Assembly: GCF_002878395.1 (NCBI RefSeq)
Contig: NC_061117.1
Span: forward strand, 225,705,694-225,769,693
DNA: 64,000 bases
Reading direction: 5' to 3'
DNA from: Capsicum annuum
Lineage: Eukaryota > Streptophyta > Magnoliopsida > Solanales > Solanaceae
The position numbers and the translations under genes are program-made. Shown here piece by piece: positions 32,589 to 43,267 of this stretch. Within the stretch, counting starts at the first letter, position 1. Each line of letters begins with the position of its first letter. The notes beneath the pieces were generated by a model. That model ran no database searches. It was not told the DNA's origin and saw only the letters and a program-made list of their open reading frames with translations.

Positions 32589-35080
32589 GTGATTCTGCTT
32601 ATCGTGTTGATACTACTTCACGTCTTGCTCAATGGCGTATAGACAACTTGGCTTCTTGTACTTATCGTAAATCTGATCCTTTCAAGATCGGCAAATGGAA
32701 CTGGTTAGTCTGTCAGTACTCTTGATCACTTCGCAATTGCAGACAACTTTTAGCTGTTATAGTCTTAAAAATTGATCCAATTTTGTCTGTTTCTTGTCTG
32801 ATTGAATCACCTTACGTCCCTCCTATGCCTGAAATTGGGGGAAAAATGACTTAACTTTTGGCAATTTCAGCTGTTGTCGGCCCAATTTTGTTTGTTTCTT
32901 TTCTGATCACCTTATGTCTCTGATATGTCTGAAGTTGGAGCAAAAATGACTGAACTTTAGCCAATTTATTTTTTTGTAGACAATTTCAGCTGTTGTTGTA
33001 TTGATAATTGTCTACTTCTCCGGAGGTTACATTTTACCCTCTCCGGACCCCACTGTGTGGGAATACACTGGGTTTGTTATTGTTGTTGTATTGATAATCG
33101 ACCCAATTTTGTTTGTTTCTTGTCTGATCAGCTTATTGAATCACCTTATGTCTCTGTTTTATAATCCATATGACTGGCTGAAGTTCCGGCAAAAATGACT
33201 GAACTTTAGCCAATTCAGGCAAAAATGAAGCCATATGAATTTTAGACCTTTTTTGCGAGCTTAACTTTAGACACTGAAGTGGGTAGACTTGTAAACTTTT
33301 ACGCAATGCGAGTATGACTTAATGGTGGTCTCAAAATGGGGTGTTGGTGCCAGTGTTGGAGCTAGAATTTGTATCACTAAGGTGGTTATAGTTCAAAATA
33401 TGATGAAGTTGTTCAAAATGTATTATACATAAAAGAATAATTTTAGCTATATATAAAAAGTAGTACTATAATTTTTCGTCTAAGGTGTATTTCTTTTGTT
33501 TAACTTTATGAGTATTTGAATTTTGGGCAAAGGAGAGAGTTTAGTGAATGTTCACTATGATAGTGTAATGTATGGTAGTGAAGGAGTGTACGTTATGTTA
33601 AACTAAAAGTCTTTTTTATTTGTTTGTGAAGGCACTTGGCTGTGGAGAAGAACAGGACATTGTCCATTAAATTATACCCAGAGATATCGAATTTCACAAG
33701 GGAAAATCCTCCAATTGCATCTTTTATAATTAGATTAGTCTCATCGTTGGGAGATCGCAAGACTTTGATTCACCCTGGTAAAATTGTCATAGACTCATCA
33801 ATCTCTTACATGTTTTCGTTGATATCCTAATGTAAAAATGTGTTTTTGTGATTAAAGGTGTCTTCTTTTTGGTTCTTTGTGTTGTTTTTCGACATCTGCA
33901 GAAGTTATAGACAAGCAACTCAAGAGTAACGACGATTTTGTTTGGCCAATTGAAGTCCCTTTAACTGGGAAGTTCATCATTGACGTTGAGTTTCTTGATC
34001 TGAAGACTGCTGTGCCTAATGTACTGTTTACTCATTCCTCAACTTTTCAGTTATTACTATGTTATTCTAAGTCCAGATATTCGTATGGAGCATGTTTGCC
34101 TTGATATAGCAGCATAAACAGTTCTTTTTAGACGCGTAGACTTAATTTTGGATGCATCATGGTTCTAATGTCAGTGGTGGATCCAACCATGAGTTCACAG
34201 ATTCCATAGAATGTCTAACGCTATATATACATGTCGAAAATCAAGTATAGATAGAGTTAGATATACTTTTCAGAACTCACATCGTCTTGATTCTGGATTA
34301 GCCACTGCCCGATGTGACGTTCTGTGCCACGAGTAAAGATAGAGCTGGTTCGACGGATGAGATGTTTTTGATGTTGCATTTCGAAACCTATCTGACCATG
34401 TGGAAACTTCAACCTATACGTGGAAGATTACCGTAGTTTTCCTCATTCATGTTCGTTTGTGTTTTATGAACTTGCAGAGTGGGGAGCTGTGCTCAATCTG
34501 GGCTGGAGGATTAACCGAGAAGCAATCGAATGCAACTGCTCTGTCATCACTTGGCCGGATGTTGTCTGAGAGCATTCACACCGACATCATAATCAATGCT
34601 TCTGACGGAAGCATTGGGGCACATCGTGCAGTTCTTGCTGCAAGGTCACCTGTCTTCCGAAGCATGTTTTCCCATGACCTCAAAGAGAAAGAACTGTCCG
34701 CCATAAACATCTCCGATATGTCAATAGAAGCTTGCCAGTGTTTTCTCAATTACATTTACGGGAACATACAAAATGAAGAATTTTTAACCCATCGACTAGC
34801 ATTACTTCGGGCAGCTGATAAGTACGACCTCTCAGATTTGAAGGAGGCATGTCATGAAAGTCTAGTGGAAGACATTGACGCCAAGAATGTTCTCGAGAGG
34901 CTCCAAACTGCATCCCTTTATCAACTGCCGAAACTCAAGGCCTGCTGTATGAGGTATCTCGTGAAGTTTGGTAAAATATTCGATATAAGAGATGATTTCA
35001 ACGCATTTCTGCAATATGCAGACAGAGAAATCATCAGTGAAATCTTCCATGAAGTTCTCGGCGCTTGGAAAGGATTCTGA
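32585..35080 (+). CDS. BTB/POZ domain protein, At1g21780 type
   Basis: Exons 32585-32703, 33632-33777, 33902-34020 and 34478-35080 join in frame to 328 residues, about the length of Arabidopsis At1g21780 (326). The N-terminal half is a MATH-like region opening MSDSAYRVDTTSRLAQWRI. The BTB/POZ domain follows from about residue 155 (LSESIHTDIIINASDGSIGA, then HRAVLAARSPVFRSMF). The C-terminal part keeps AADKYDLSDLKEACHESL and the family's YLVKFGKIFDIRD. Such proteins are thought to link substrates to CUL3 ubiquitin ligases. All introns have GT-AG borders. Intron 1 holds SINE and MITE pieces and intron 3 a MITE. The start is chosen by match to the family N-terminus. Confidence 0.92.
33001..33100 (+). 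mobile_element. SINE/RTE 3' end in BTB intron 1
   Basis: It has CTACTTCTCCGGAGGT, CTCTCCGGACCCCACTGTGT and GAATACACTGGGTTTGTT, ending in TTGTTGTTG. It is a short truncated copy in sense with the gene. Confidence 0.65.
33352..33487. mobile_element. 'TGGCGGAG' family MITE, right end lost, in BTB intron 1
   Basis: It starts CAGTGTTGGAGCTAGAATTT and continues with the family interior (CATAAAAGAATAATTTT, ATAATTTTTCGTCTAAGG), as in the element at 11172-11359. The right inverted repeat is missing. Confidence 0.55.
34172..34307. mobile_element. 'TGGCGGAG' family MITE in BTB intron 3
   Basis: It starts CAGTGGTGGATCC and ends GGATTAGCCACTG. The flanking 8-mers share only their last half (TCTAATGT, CCCGATGT), so the target duplication is weak. 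Confidence 0.6.
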
Positions 35081-37040
35081 TACATTTATTTAGAGCTACG
35101 AGAAAAAATTGAACAGCGCAAATTTCCTGCTGGTTGATTGATTCAGTATTGCTTACAAGATCAGTATGTAAACGTATGTTTACTGGGCAATATTCTTTGG
35201 TTTAAATGAATTTGGTTTGTGTATATTCAATCTTGTACATAAAATTTGATTTTTACTGAAACATATGTTACCATTGAGCTTATGAACATCGATACATTGT
35301 GATATTTTTATGATTATCAATAGCATGTCGAATTGAACTGCATGAATGTGTATAGTACATTGTGTGTGTGTGTGTGGGCGGTTCATCTGTTTCATATGTT
35401 TGTATTTAGCTTTCGTCTTAGCTTGCCGGTATAAATAATGTAAATAGTACCCCAACAACACTAGACAAGAAAATACGATTTCCAATTCATTTTGATATAT
35501 GAAATACTTGTACCGTTTGATCTGAGGTTTCAGATTCAAGCCTTGGAAAACTCCTGTCGAGGAGTAGTTAGTGATTAAGTGAGTTAGCATTTAAGAAATC
35601 ATGGTGATTCATTACTTAAGAAAGGCTTGTTGAAGGTGATGTAACATACTACTATCCATGTAATTTTGCCTAGCCACAGCCCACAAGGTAAACAGTCAAT
35701 GTCAAAGCATATCTCATCAGTGAAGCAACCTTTTCAATAAAACATACATATCATGTTCTTAATTTCTTTGTGACAAGTTGGCTTCTTAGTAAAAGCTACA
35801 CCTAAACATGTCTCCGTGGCGTTCAAGTGTTCAATAGGTTCAATCTCTAAGTTAGGAATCTAAAAAATCAAGCAAGTTTTAAGGGATCGTCTACGTATGT
35901 CATGTGATATGGGGATAACGCATTTCTCAAGTTTATTGAATCAAGTGATATTTTTAAGGATTCTTTTTTTTTTGTTGTTGTTGGAGAGAATACTTTAACA
36001 AAGTAGAGAGATTCTCACCTCGAAAGAAGATTTTGGATGTTTTATGGGTGATCGGGAGGTCAATAAGTTGGTGACCTGATGATCAGAGAGTCGGTGAATT
36101 GATCTCTCCAATTTGATTTTAATGTAGCAAAATATCAATTTCCACCATTTTTGAACACTCTTCTACTAGGGACTTTTACCAACAAATGAAAGCAAGAGCT
36201 AAAGAGAATGATTGAGGACTTCATAAAGAATATGGAGGGAATATTACTAGGATATGACTTGGGCCAAATAAAATAAGAACATACAACTTAATGTATCATA
36301 TTTATACAAATCTCCACCCTTACAAAGTAAGTACAAAAATTTCAACTAAATATGTATCTTCATTGAATGTATCGGGAACTAATTATGCCGAGACACAGAC
36401 CCAAAATCAGAAAAAAAAAAAAAAATGTATTAGAAGCGAATTATGTATATTTACAAAGGAAAAAAATGTAATCTTCGTTGGATGTATCAAGAGCTAAGTA
36501 TATATCTCAACAGAACTAAAATTGGAATTTCAATAGTTATATATAATGTCGAAATTTTATGTAATTAAGGTTCAAACTTTTAGGATTTATGTAATCAATA
36601 AACCAAAATTTTCAGAGAAAAGATGAAAACAAATTATGGGCTTGGGTTTCATTTGGGCCTTGATGTATTTCGAAAAGTGATCAATTTGATCCTTAGCCTG
36701 TTAGCCACAATTTTTGTGAGATTGTATGGAGTTAGATCCATTGGACATTAAATTATAATTATCTAATTTGCCTGCCTGAGCAAGGTATCAGTGGATAGAG
36801 TTATTTGTCACTACTTGTACAAAGAAAAAGACATTTGTTTAATAACAAAATAATCGAGATAGAATATTGATGAATACTAGTAAAAGGTTGAGTAACATAT
36901 ACGATACACACAAAACAGTTTCGAATAACAATTATTGAAAAGAAAAATCATTGTTCTAACTAAAAATGGTTTAGGGTGCTTTTGAGGCTAGTCTTTCTTT
37001 GTGAAAAGATATGTTTCTTTTTAATATTATAATAACATGA
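35081..37040. other. 3' flank of the BTB gene and intergenic sequence
   Basis: The first 200 bases are probably the BTB 3' untranslated region. A TG repeat is at 35361-35376. The 136-codon minus-strand ORF at 35180-35590 has no recognisable feature and overlaps that region. No other gene is seen. Confidence 0.5.
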
Positions 37041-37159
37041 AAAGTAAAGCAGAGTGCAAACGCCCATTTTAAATTCCACAAAGACCATTAAAGTAAAGTT
37101 AAAAATGAAAAACGTGACCCTATCAGACCTTTGCAGTTTGCAGACTATTGGAAAGCATT

Positions 37160-37520
37160 TAAGTAAAAAGTCCACTCGAGATGAGTGCTCTCCTATTTCG
37201 ACTTCCTCGGAGCTTTCGGTAGCAGTCGTCGCCCGGAATCGACTTCACACACTAAGAACAGCAAAGAGCTTAAGAGATCAAATAAGATGGAAGATTATCG
37301 TCAAGCAGTTAACGAGACTGCAACCACAATCGTCCTCTTGGTCACCCCTCCTTGCGGAATTTTATCAAAAGGGCTTATGACGACTAGGATGCCTTATTGT
37401 TTGGACTTTTCATTAAGGATAGACCTAGGATTGAAAGAGTCGTCCTGTCAACTGTTGTGCCTCAACGCATTTCGGGAAGAACCAACTAGCTCTGGGTGCG
37501 AGTGGCATTTCACCCTAACC
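37160..37520 (-). pseudogene. Organelle-derived DNA with a large-subunit rRNA fragment
   Basis: 37444-37516, read on the minus strand, contains GGGTGAAATGCCACTCGC, then AGAGCTAGTTGGTTCTTCCC and GAAATGCGTTGAGG. This is a highly conserved part of organellar large-subunit rRNA. The CGCACCCAGAG and TTCTTCCC forms fit the plant mitochondrial rrn26 better than plastid 23S. rRNA similarity stops abruptly at about 37444. The adjoining 37160-37440 stretch is compositionally unlike its surroundings but does not continue the rRNA and I could not identify it. A rearranged mitochondrial insertion is the likely explanation. Open frames here are not genes. Confidence 0.65.
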
Positions 37521-37539
37521 ATGGATGGTATTTAGGGAT

Positions 37540-38030
37540 ACTGTACAAACTAATATGTATTCAGTTCGACTTCACAAATGTGGTGATTGAGACTTCAGGA
37601 GTGAATGTAGTAAATGCGGATAATGAATAGGTTTGTCCATCAAATAAAAGACGCCGCTAAGCAATGTCGTATCACAATTCAAGCAACATATGGATAACGT
37701 ATCTCAACTAATTTCACGCCCGAAAATATAAAAACAAAGCACCTACTAGTACTATTATTTGCTTCCCTAAAGTTTAAAATGTATAAAGCATGATCCAAAG
37801 GTCCAAAATTTTGATTAAATTTGTATGAATCTAGTCACAAAATTAACACATTTAACATAAAAATCAATTAATCATGCTGAATCTGGATCTAAACATAACA
37901 GAATGAATACCAAAACTTTTTAACAACTACATTATAAACTTCACATTAAACCAAAACACTAAATAAACAGATCATTCATCATTGTACTAATAACAGATCA
38001 TCCATAACCAAAAAACAAAAATCAAAAAAA
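37540..38030. other. Intergenic, probable 3' region of the minus-strand gene
   Basis: No gene is seen. The right part is likely the 3' untranslated region of the small gene at 38041-38268. Confidence 0.45.
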
Positions 38031-38040
38031 TTAAAACCAA

Positions 38041-38268
38041 CTAATTACTAGTAGGAGCATTAGCAGGAACAGGAGGAAAACCCAAGAAGGGCCTTGTAGA
38101 ATTGAGACAATTAACACTAGTATTGAAACAATTATCAGCAAGATGAAAAGTATCCTTCAATTTATGAAACCCATTCTCGAATACTCCAAATCCAAACAAA
38201 AAACCAATGGCAACCACAACTGCTATTAAGCAGACACACAACATGCACATCCTACCACCACAACACAT
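38041..38268 (-). CDS. Small Cys-rich membrane protein, 75 residues, unknown function
   Basis: A single-exon frame with ATG at 38268 gives 75 residues. The N-terminus is cysteine-rich (MCCGGRMCMLCVCL) and runs straight into one hydrophobic segment (about residues 10-29, ending FLFGFGVF). A short soluble tail follows with NTSVN, a possible glycosylation site, and a Pro-rich end (FLGFPPVPANAPTSN). The two N-terminal cysteines after Met could be acylation sites. A TATA box lies about 95 bases upstream, and the composition differs from the AT-rich flanks, which supports a real gene. I do not recognise a named family; conserved small plant proteins of this layout exist but have no established function. 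Confidence 0.7.
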   Translation of the reverse strand: MCCGGRMCMLCVCLIAVVVAIGFLFGFGVFENGFHKLKDTFHLADNCFNTSVNCLNSTRPFLGFPPVPANAPTSN

Positions 38269-38356
38269 TTTTCTTCTTCTTGGATCTGTACGAAAAATAT
38301 TTTTTAAAAATATTATGAGTTTGGATTTGAGGATTTGTGGGGGTTTTTGGATTGGG

Positions 38357-38366
38357 TTATATATAG
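38357..38366 (-). promoter_or_regulatory. TATA box of the small membrane-protein gene
   Basis: CTATATATAA on the minus strand, about 95 bases upstream of the ATG at 38268, after a purine- and T-rich leader. Confidence 0.6.
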
Positions 38367-38399
38367 GAGTGATTTAAAAAAAAAAAAAAAAATTTTGAG

Positions 38400-39690
38400 A
38401 AGTGTAGGTTTGGATTTCTTTCTCTTAATTTGTTGGTTGTTTCTTCTTCTTTGTTATATTGCTAGCGGTTACTCTACGCATTGTTTCTACTTTTTATAGG
38501 GACATATTGTCCCACTAAAACCATATTCCTCTTTTGTTTCGGATAGTGGGGCTTTCTTATTTTTTTATTTTATTTTTGTTCGATTTCAATTTATGTGATA
38601 CTATTATAACTATTAGAGTTAATCAATACAAATCTTGATTAATATTTTAAGGTGTATTTTTAATCAAATTGAAAAAGGGAAATTGCAATTTATAGTATAT
38701 TTCACGTAGTTTTTGAATATCTAAAGTTTAATAATGCTAAATTAATCTAATCTAATTTAGATTTAAAACTTAATTAAATTGACTTACGAAAAACGATGGG
38801 AGCGCATTAAAAAAGAATTGGAGGGAGTAGTTGCATTGTTTTTTAAAAGAAATTTATCTCAAGGTAATTAATCAATTTTTCTTTTCAATTATACATTTGG
38901 TACCTCTATTTTTGTACGAATTATCCCTTTACAATTATATCAAACTTTTGATATTGCTTTTATTCTCTCCCCAAAAAAGTGATTAACTTTTGGCTATAAC
39001 TTTTTTTCATTTTCGGTCCTACTGTTACAATATTAATCCATTTGTTTGTTTGATTTCTCTAAACAGGAAATTATGGATTAGGAAGATTAGTTTATCTAAT
39101 CCTACGAATATAATGTGGATTTTGTCATCATCTTCATGTGAATTATTAACATGTTACTTGTACAGGTCAATTGTTTTTGTGAATAATTTAGAGCACATAA
39201 ACTTATTTTTATTTTTTTTATTTCAAACTTCGAAATATTATCTTTTTATTTTTGAGTTGCAAAATATTGAGCTCTATGGTTGTGTACTCGAGTTCTGAGT
39301 TGCAAACATTAATGATTAAACTCTAGGATTTTTGTCCGAGCTAGTGTTTTCACTTCGTATTAATTCGAACGCTAGAATATTATATTGAACTTCAGTCATA
39401 TTTGTATGAATTTTGAACATGAATGGATGAAGTAAAGAAAAAATAACCGAAGTTGGATAAAAGTAATGGACTTAAATTCAAGTAAAAAACGATTTAAATC
39501 AAATTAAAATAATTGACGAAAGTTTAGGCAAAATGACGATAACTTCAACTATGATTAAGGCGAAAGTCACTGAAGCTCAAGCAAAAATGTTGAAGCAGCG
39601 AGTGATTAAACTTTTGTCATATGCAACTTCAAAAATGTATACATGATGCTGTCCAAATTGGATACACGTACAAAGAATTTTTAAATTCAA
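38400..39690. other. Intergenic, Stowaway-like MITE remnant
   Basis: About 38578-38831 resembles a Stowaway-like element: an interior of AAATTAATCTAATCTAATTTA and a right end GAATTGGAGGGAGTAG. The left end is not well defined. The rest holds no supported gene. Confidence 0.5.
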
Positions 39691-39698
39691 GTCTAAGA

Positions 39699-40246
39699 GG
39701 CCGTTTGGCCATAGATATTTTTTATTTTTTTTCGAATCTTTTTTTCACTTTATGGAATCATGGTGTTAGGCCATAGATATTCCAAAAACATTTCAATTTT
39801 TTTTTCAACTCCAATTCCAAGTTTTTTTTCATTACATATAACCCTAATTTTTTTAATATTACATAAAAGGCCCTTAAATGGTTTAGATGAGTTTTGGAGC
39901 AAATCCGAAAAGAAAGACATTTTTTATGAACAACAAATCAAGTTCGGACACATTTTTGAACAACAAATAAAGATTTTTAAGTTAAAAGATCGATATATTT
40001 TTATTATTTGTAGGTATATTTTCATTTTTAAGCTCAGGACCCCTTCCATCATTGATGTGAAATTCTTTTAATTCATGAGTATAATCAATAGATAAATTAG
40101 TTGGACAATTTTGATAGTTTTAAAAAGTTTGAGGTATAAAATTAAATTTAAAAAGACTTTTCAAAAGTCAAAACATATCTTTCAAAAATACATGACCAGC
40201 TCCTACTTTAACTTCAAATTTTTTTTAGTTTTTATGGCTAAACGCC
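39699..40246. mobile_element. TIR element with 'GTTTGGCCATA' ends
   Basis: It begins GGCCGTTTGGCCATAGATA and ends TTATGGCTAAACGCC. The two ends are imperfect inverted repeats of about 15 bp, a common Solanaceae MITE type. The start motif is partly repeated at about 39769 (TAGGCCATAGATATT). The target duplication is weak (CTAAG shared by both flanks). Confidence 0.6.
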
Positions 40247-40249
40247 TAC

Positions 40250-42500
40250 TAAGTTAAATGACAACAACAAAATCGGATATTCATGCACTTTCCCCGATGT
40301 TTGCAATCTAAGCCTGGCTAGATAAAAGCCCACGGTTGTATTGATTATTTGGGCCCATGAATGAAAACATGGAGTGAACTATTTAAGTTTTAGCTCAATC
40401 CAAACCATGTCTAGCCCAATGTTCTTTCGATAAGTTTGCAATTTAAATCTGTAGCCAATTTTTTCAAACTTCTTTTTAATCATTAATCATCTAGTGTTTG
40501 AAACGTGTCAACACAATAAATTAGATTGCATTGGGTAGTGTTTATCTAAGAAAAAAGACATTGGTTGAGATAATTTCTTTTTGGGCAAATCTCATAAATT
40601 TAGATTGTTTAGAACCTAATTATAATCCATCCCAATTATTTTTATATTTACAAAAAAAAAATGGATTTGGATTTTTGAGATGCATAAATCAGGCGTCGAT
40701 GCATCAGAATTTGATATAGAAATATCGAACTAATCGCCTGATACATAAATATCGGTACATAAGTATCAATACATAACGCTCGTGTGTTAATATTACAAAG
40801 ATACATTTAGATACATAATTCTTGTGAATCAGTAGCACAAAAAATATTTTTACATGTTTTTTGTCAGATATTCAACCAAAGTTCTTATGTATTTGTAATG
40901 TAATCTAATATTCAGTAAGATACATAATTTTTATACATTTGGTGGAGTGTCGTGTGATGTATCTTTTAGTCCTTTTCAATTAGATACATATTCTTATGTA
41001 TATCTAAACTCCATCAATAGACACGTCATCATCTTCAATCTCTATTGAAGAATCTTCAAACTTCCTCCGTACTCCACCAACTTTGTCTATCTCTGTTTCA
41101 GGTCATCGTCGCTAGTAAACCCTGATTGGTGAGACACCAAACATACCTTAACTCAGTCTCTTACACTACTGACAAATCTCCGAACTCCTATTGTTGACTC
41201 ATCTTCATCTGAATTCATAAGAGAAAATATATATGAAAATTTCTTTTTAGAGCAAAGGTGAAAATTAGGATTTTTATAATTACTTTGTAGGGATTTTAAG
41301 TTAAAATAATAAGCTAAACTGTAGATTTATGATGTTTTTTCTATCTCTTTATTGCTTAACGCTACTTTGAAACTTTTTAAATCATTAACCATTTTGTAAT
41401 TGGAACTTATGGACTCTCTAATCTAGATCTTCATTATGTAGTATCCGTACAAGGAAAGTATTCGACATCATAAAGTTTTTTATCTTTAAAATTCTAATCT
41501 AACATTTTTAATTAAGAGTGAAGAAATTTCGTCCATTTCAATAATATTATGATCAATTTTACTGCAACATTACAACATTTTAATTAGATAATGACATTTG
41601 AACCCCTAAAAACACTAGACATTGACATCCCTAATTAAAACCCCACCAGCATATTTTTCTCTAGTTTCTTTTTAACCACTTATGACATGGATAAGTTTGA
41701 AGACTAATGAGCAAGTCATTAATACAATTAACTTCTGTTTTTTTTTTTAATTAAAAAAAAATCGTCATATTCAAATTAAAACATATTCGAATAATTTTAT
41801 TTATTTTTACTGTTATTTGAATTAGAATGTCAATTTTCAACTCACTAATCACTAAACACACTTAAATACATTAACTTAAGAGTTTTTCAGATTTTAATAA
41901 TTATCTAATCATCGAGCAAACATTATAAATTATAAAATTGTCTTTTGTGTCAAATTTAGCATAAAAATTATTTGTATTATATTATATTGAGTGATGACAA
42001 AAGAGAACACTAAATTAATATTTGAAGGACGATAACATCATAACAAAGTTGAAATATTAATATTGCATTAAATGAAATTCTTAAGCATTGAAAAATAACA
42101 ATATACGTTATCTCGTATGTAAATTTTTTGAAGAATAAAATATATGTGGATCTCATCTTGGGGGTTAAAAGGTATTTGAATTGACATATTTTTAAGTACT
42201 TTTAGCTTTCAAGTATTTTTAATTTTTTTTTTTGAAGGTGTTCGATAAATATAAAAGTGTTACTTTAAGCTTAAAAAGTACAAAAATAAAATAAAATCAT
42301 AAATAGGTAGCAATCTGTTTTTGACTTTTGATTTTTAGCTCTCAATTCACTGTACAAGATCCATCACCCCTAGGTTAATTATTTCTAAAATACACTCTAC
42401 TAAAATTCTTAATAATTACTTATTAAATACTGTATCAATATATTAGGATGTCCAAAATAGTTATTAAAAAAATTTATACTCTAATCCTTATTACTGATAA
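40250..42500. other. Intergenic with dispersed GATACATAA motifs
   Basis: 40675-41005 carries many GATACAT / ATACATAA motifs at irregular spacing, and similar motifs recur at 63060-63200. They look like remnants of one repeat family. No gene is supported. Confidence 0.5.
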
Positions 42501-42508
42501 AATTTTAG

Positions 42509-42965
42509 CAACCAGTAAAGTTATACGTGATTAAAAGGTTAGAAGTTTAAGCCATGAAAATACCACCTTTCAAAAATGTAAAAGGAGCCTACGTACAATA
42601 GATCCTATGATCCAAGGATGTTTGAGTAATTGATAAAGTTATCTTCACGTGATTAAAAAGTCACTGAGTTCAAGCCATGAAAATACCACCTTACAGAAAT
42701 ATAAAACGAGCCTATGTACAATAGATCCTATGATCCAAGGATGTTTGAGTAACTGATAAAGTTATCTCCACATGATTAAGTCATTGGGTTCATGCCATGA
42801 AAATACCACCTCGTAGAAAAGTAAAATGAAGCTACATACAACAAATTATATGATTTGAGGCTGGTTGAGTAACTGATAAAGTTATTTTCATGCGATCAGG
42901 AGGTCACGAGTTCAGCCACTAAAAATACCACATTGAAGAAATGTAAAATGAAGCTACGTTATTGT
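42509..42965. repeat. Four tandem units of about 120 bp, SINE-like
   Basis: The shared core TAAAGTTAT recurs at 42515, 42634, 42757 and 42877 (spacing 119-123). Each unit continues with TGATTAA, GTCA..GAGTTCAAGCC, ATGAAAATACCACC and AATGTAAAA..GCCTA. The GTCACGAGTTCAGCC block resembles a tRNA-type box B, so the unit is probably SINE-derived. The array ends about 300 bases before the VARICOSE start codon. Confidence 0.75.
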
Positions 42966-43267
42966 CCGAGGACAAGTTCCTCTTTGAATTCTGCTTATGG
43001 CGGAAGGTTTAGTGCACTTAAAAAAAAGTTTTAAGTTTAAAAGTACACTAATCATCCTTCTCTGTGGCGGCTCAGCTCCCAATACTGCATCTATTTCTCT
43101 TCAATTCGGATCTTAAAAAGATCCATAATCCGATCCATCGTCCTCCTCCTCTTCCTTCTTCAAATCCAAATCCCTAAATTCCCCTTTTCCCTTTTACTCT
43201 GCAAAACCTACACATACACACTCTCTCTATATCTATCTATTCATTTCCCCCTTTTCAACTTTCACTA

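Noticed and set aside
35180..35590. 136-codon minus-strand ORF
   Set aside because: It lies over the likely 3' untranslated region of the BTB gene and its sequence is low complexity without any family match.
37054..37535. Overlapping ORFs of 108 and 116 codons
   Set aside because: They cross an organellar rRNA fragment and a probable mitochondrial mosaic, so they are not nuclear genes.
42509..42965. CRISPR-like array
   Set aside because: The units are full tandem repeats of about 120 bp without unique spacers, in plant DNA.
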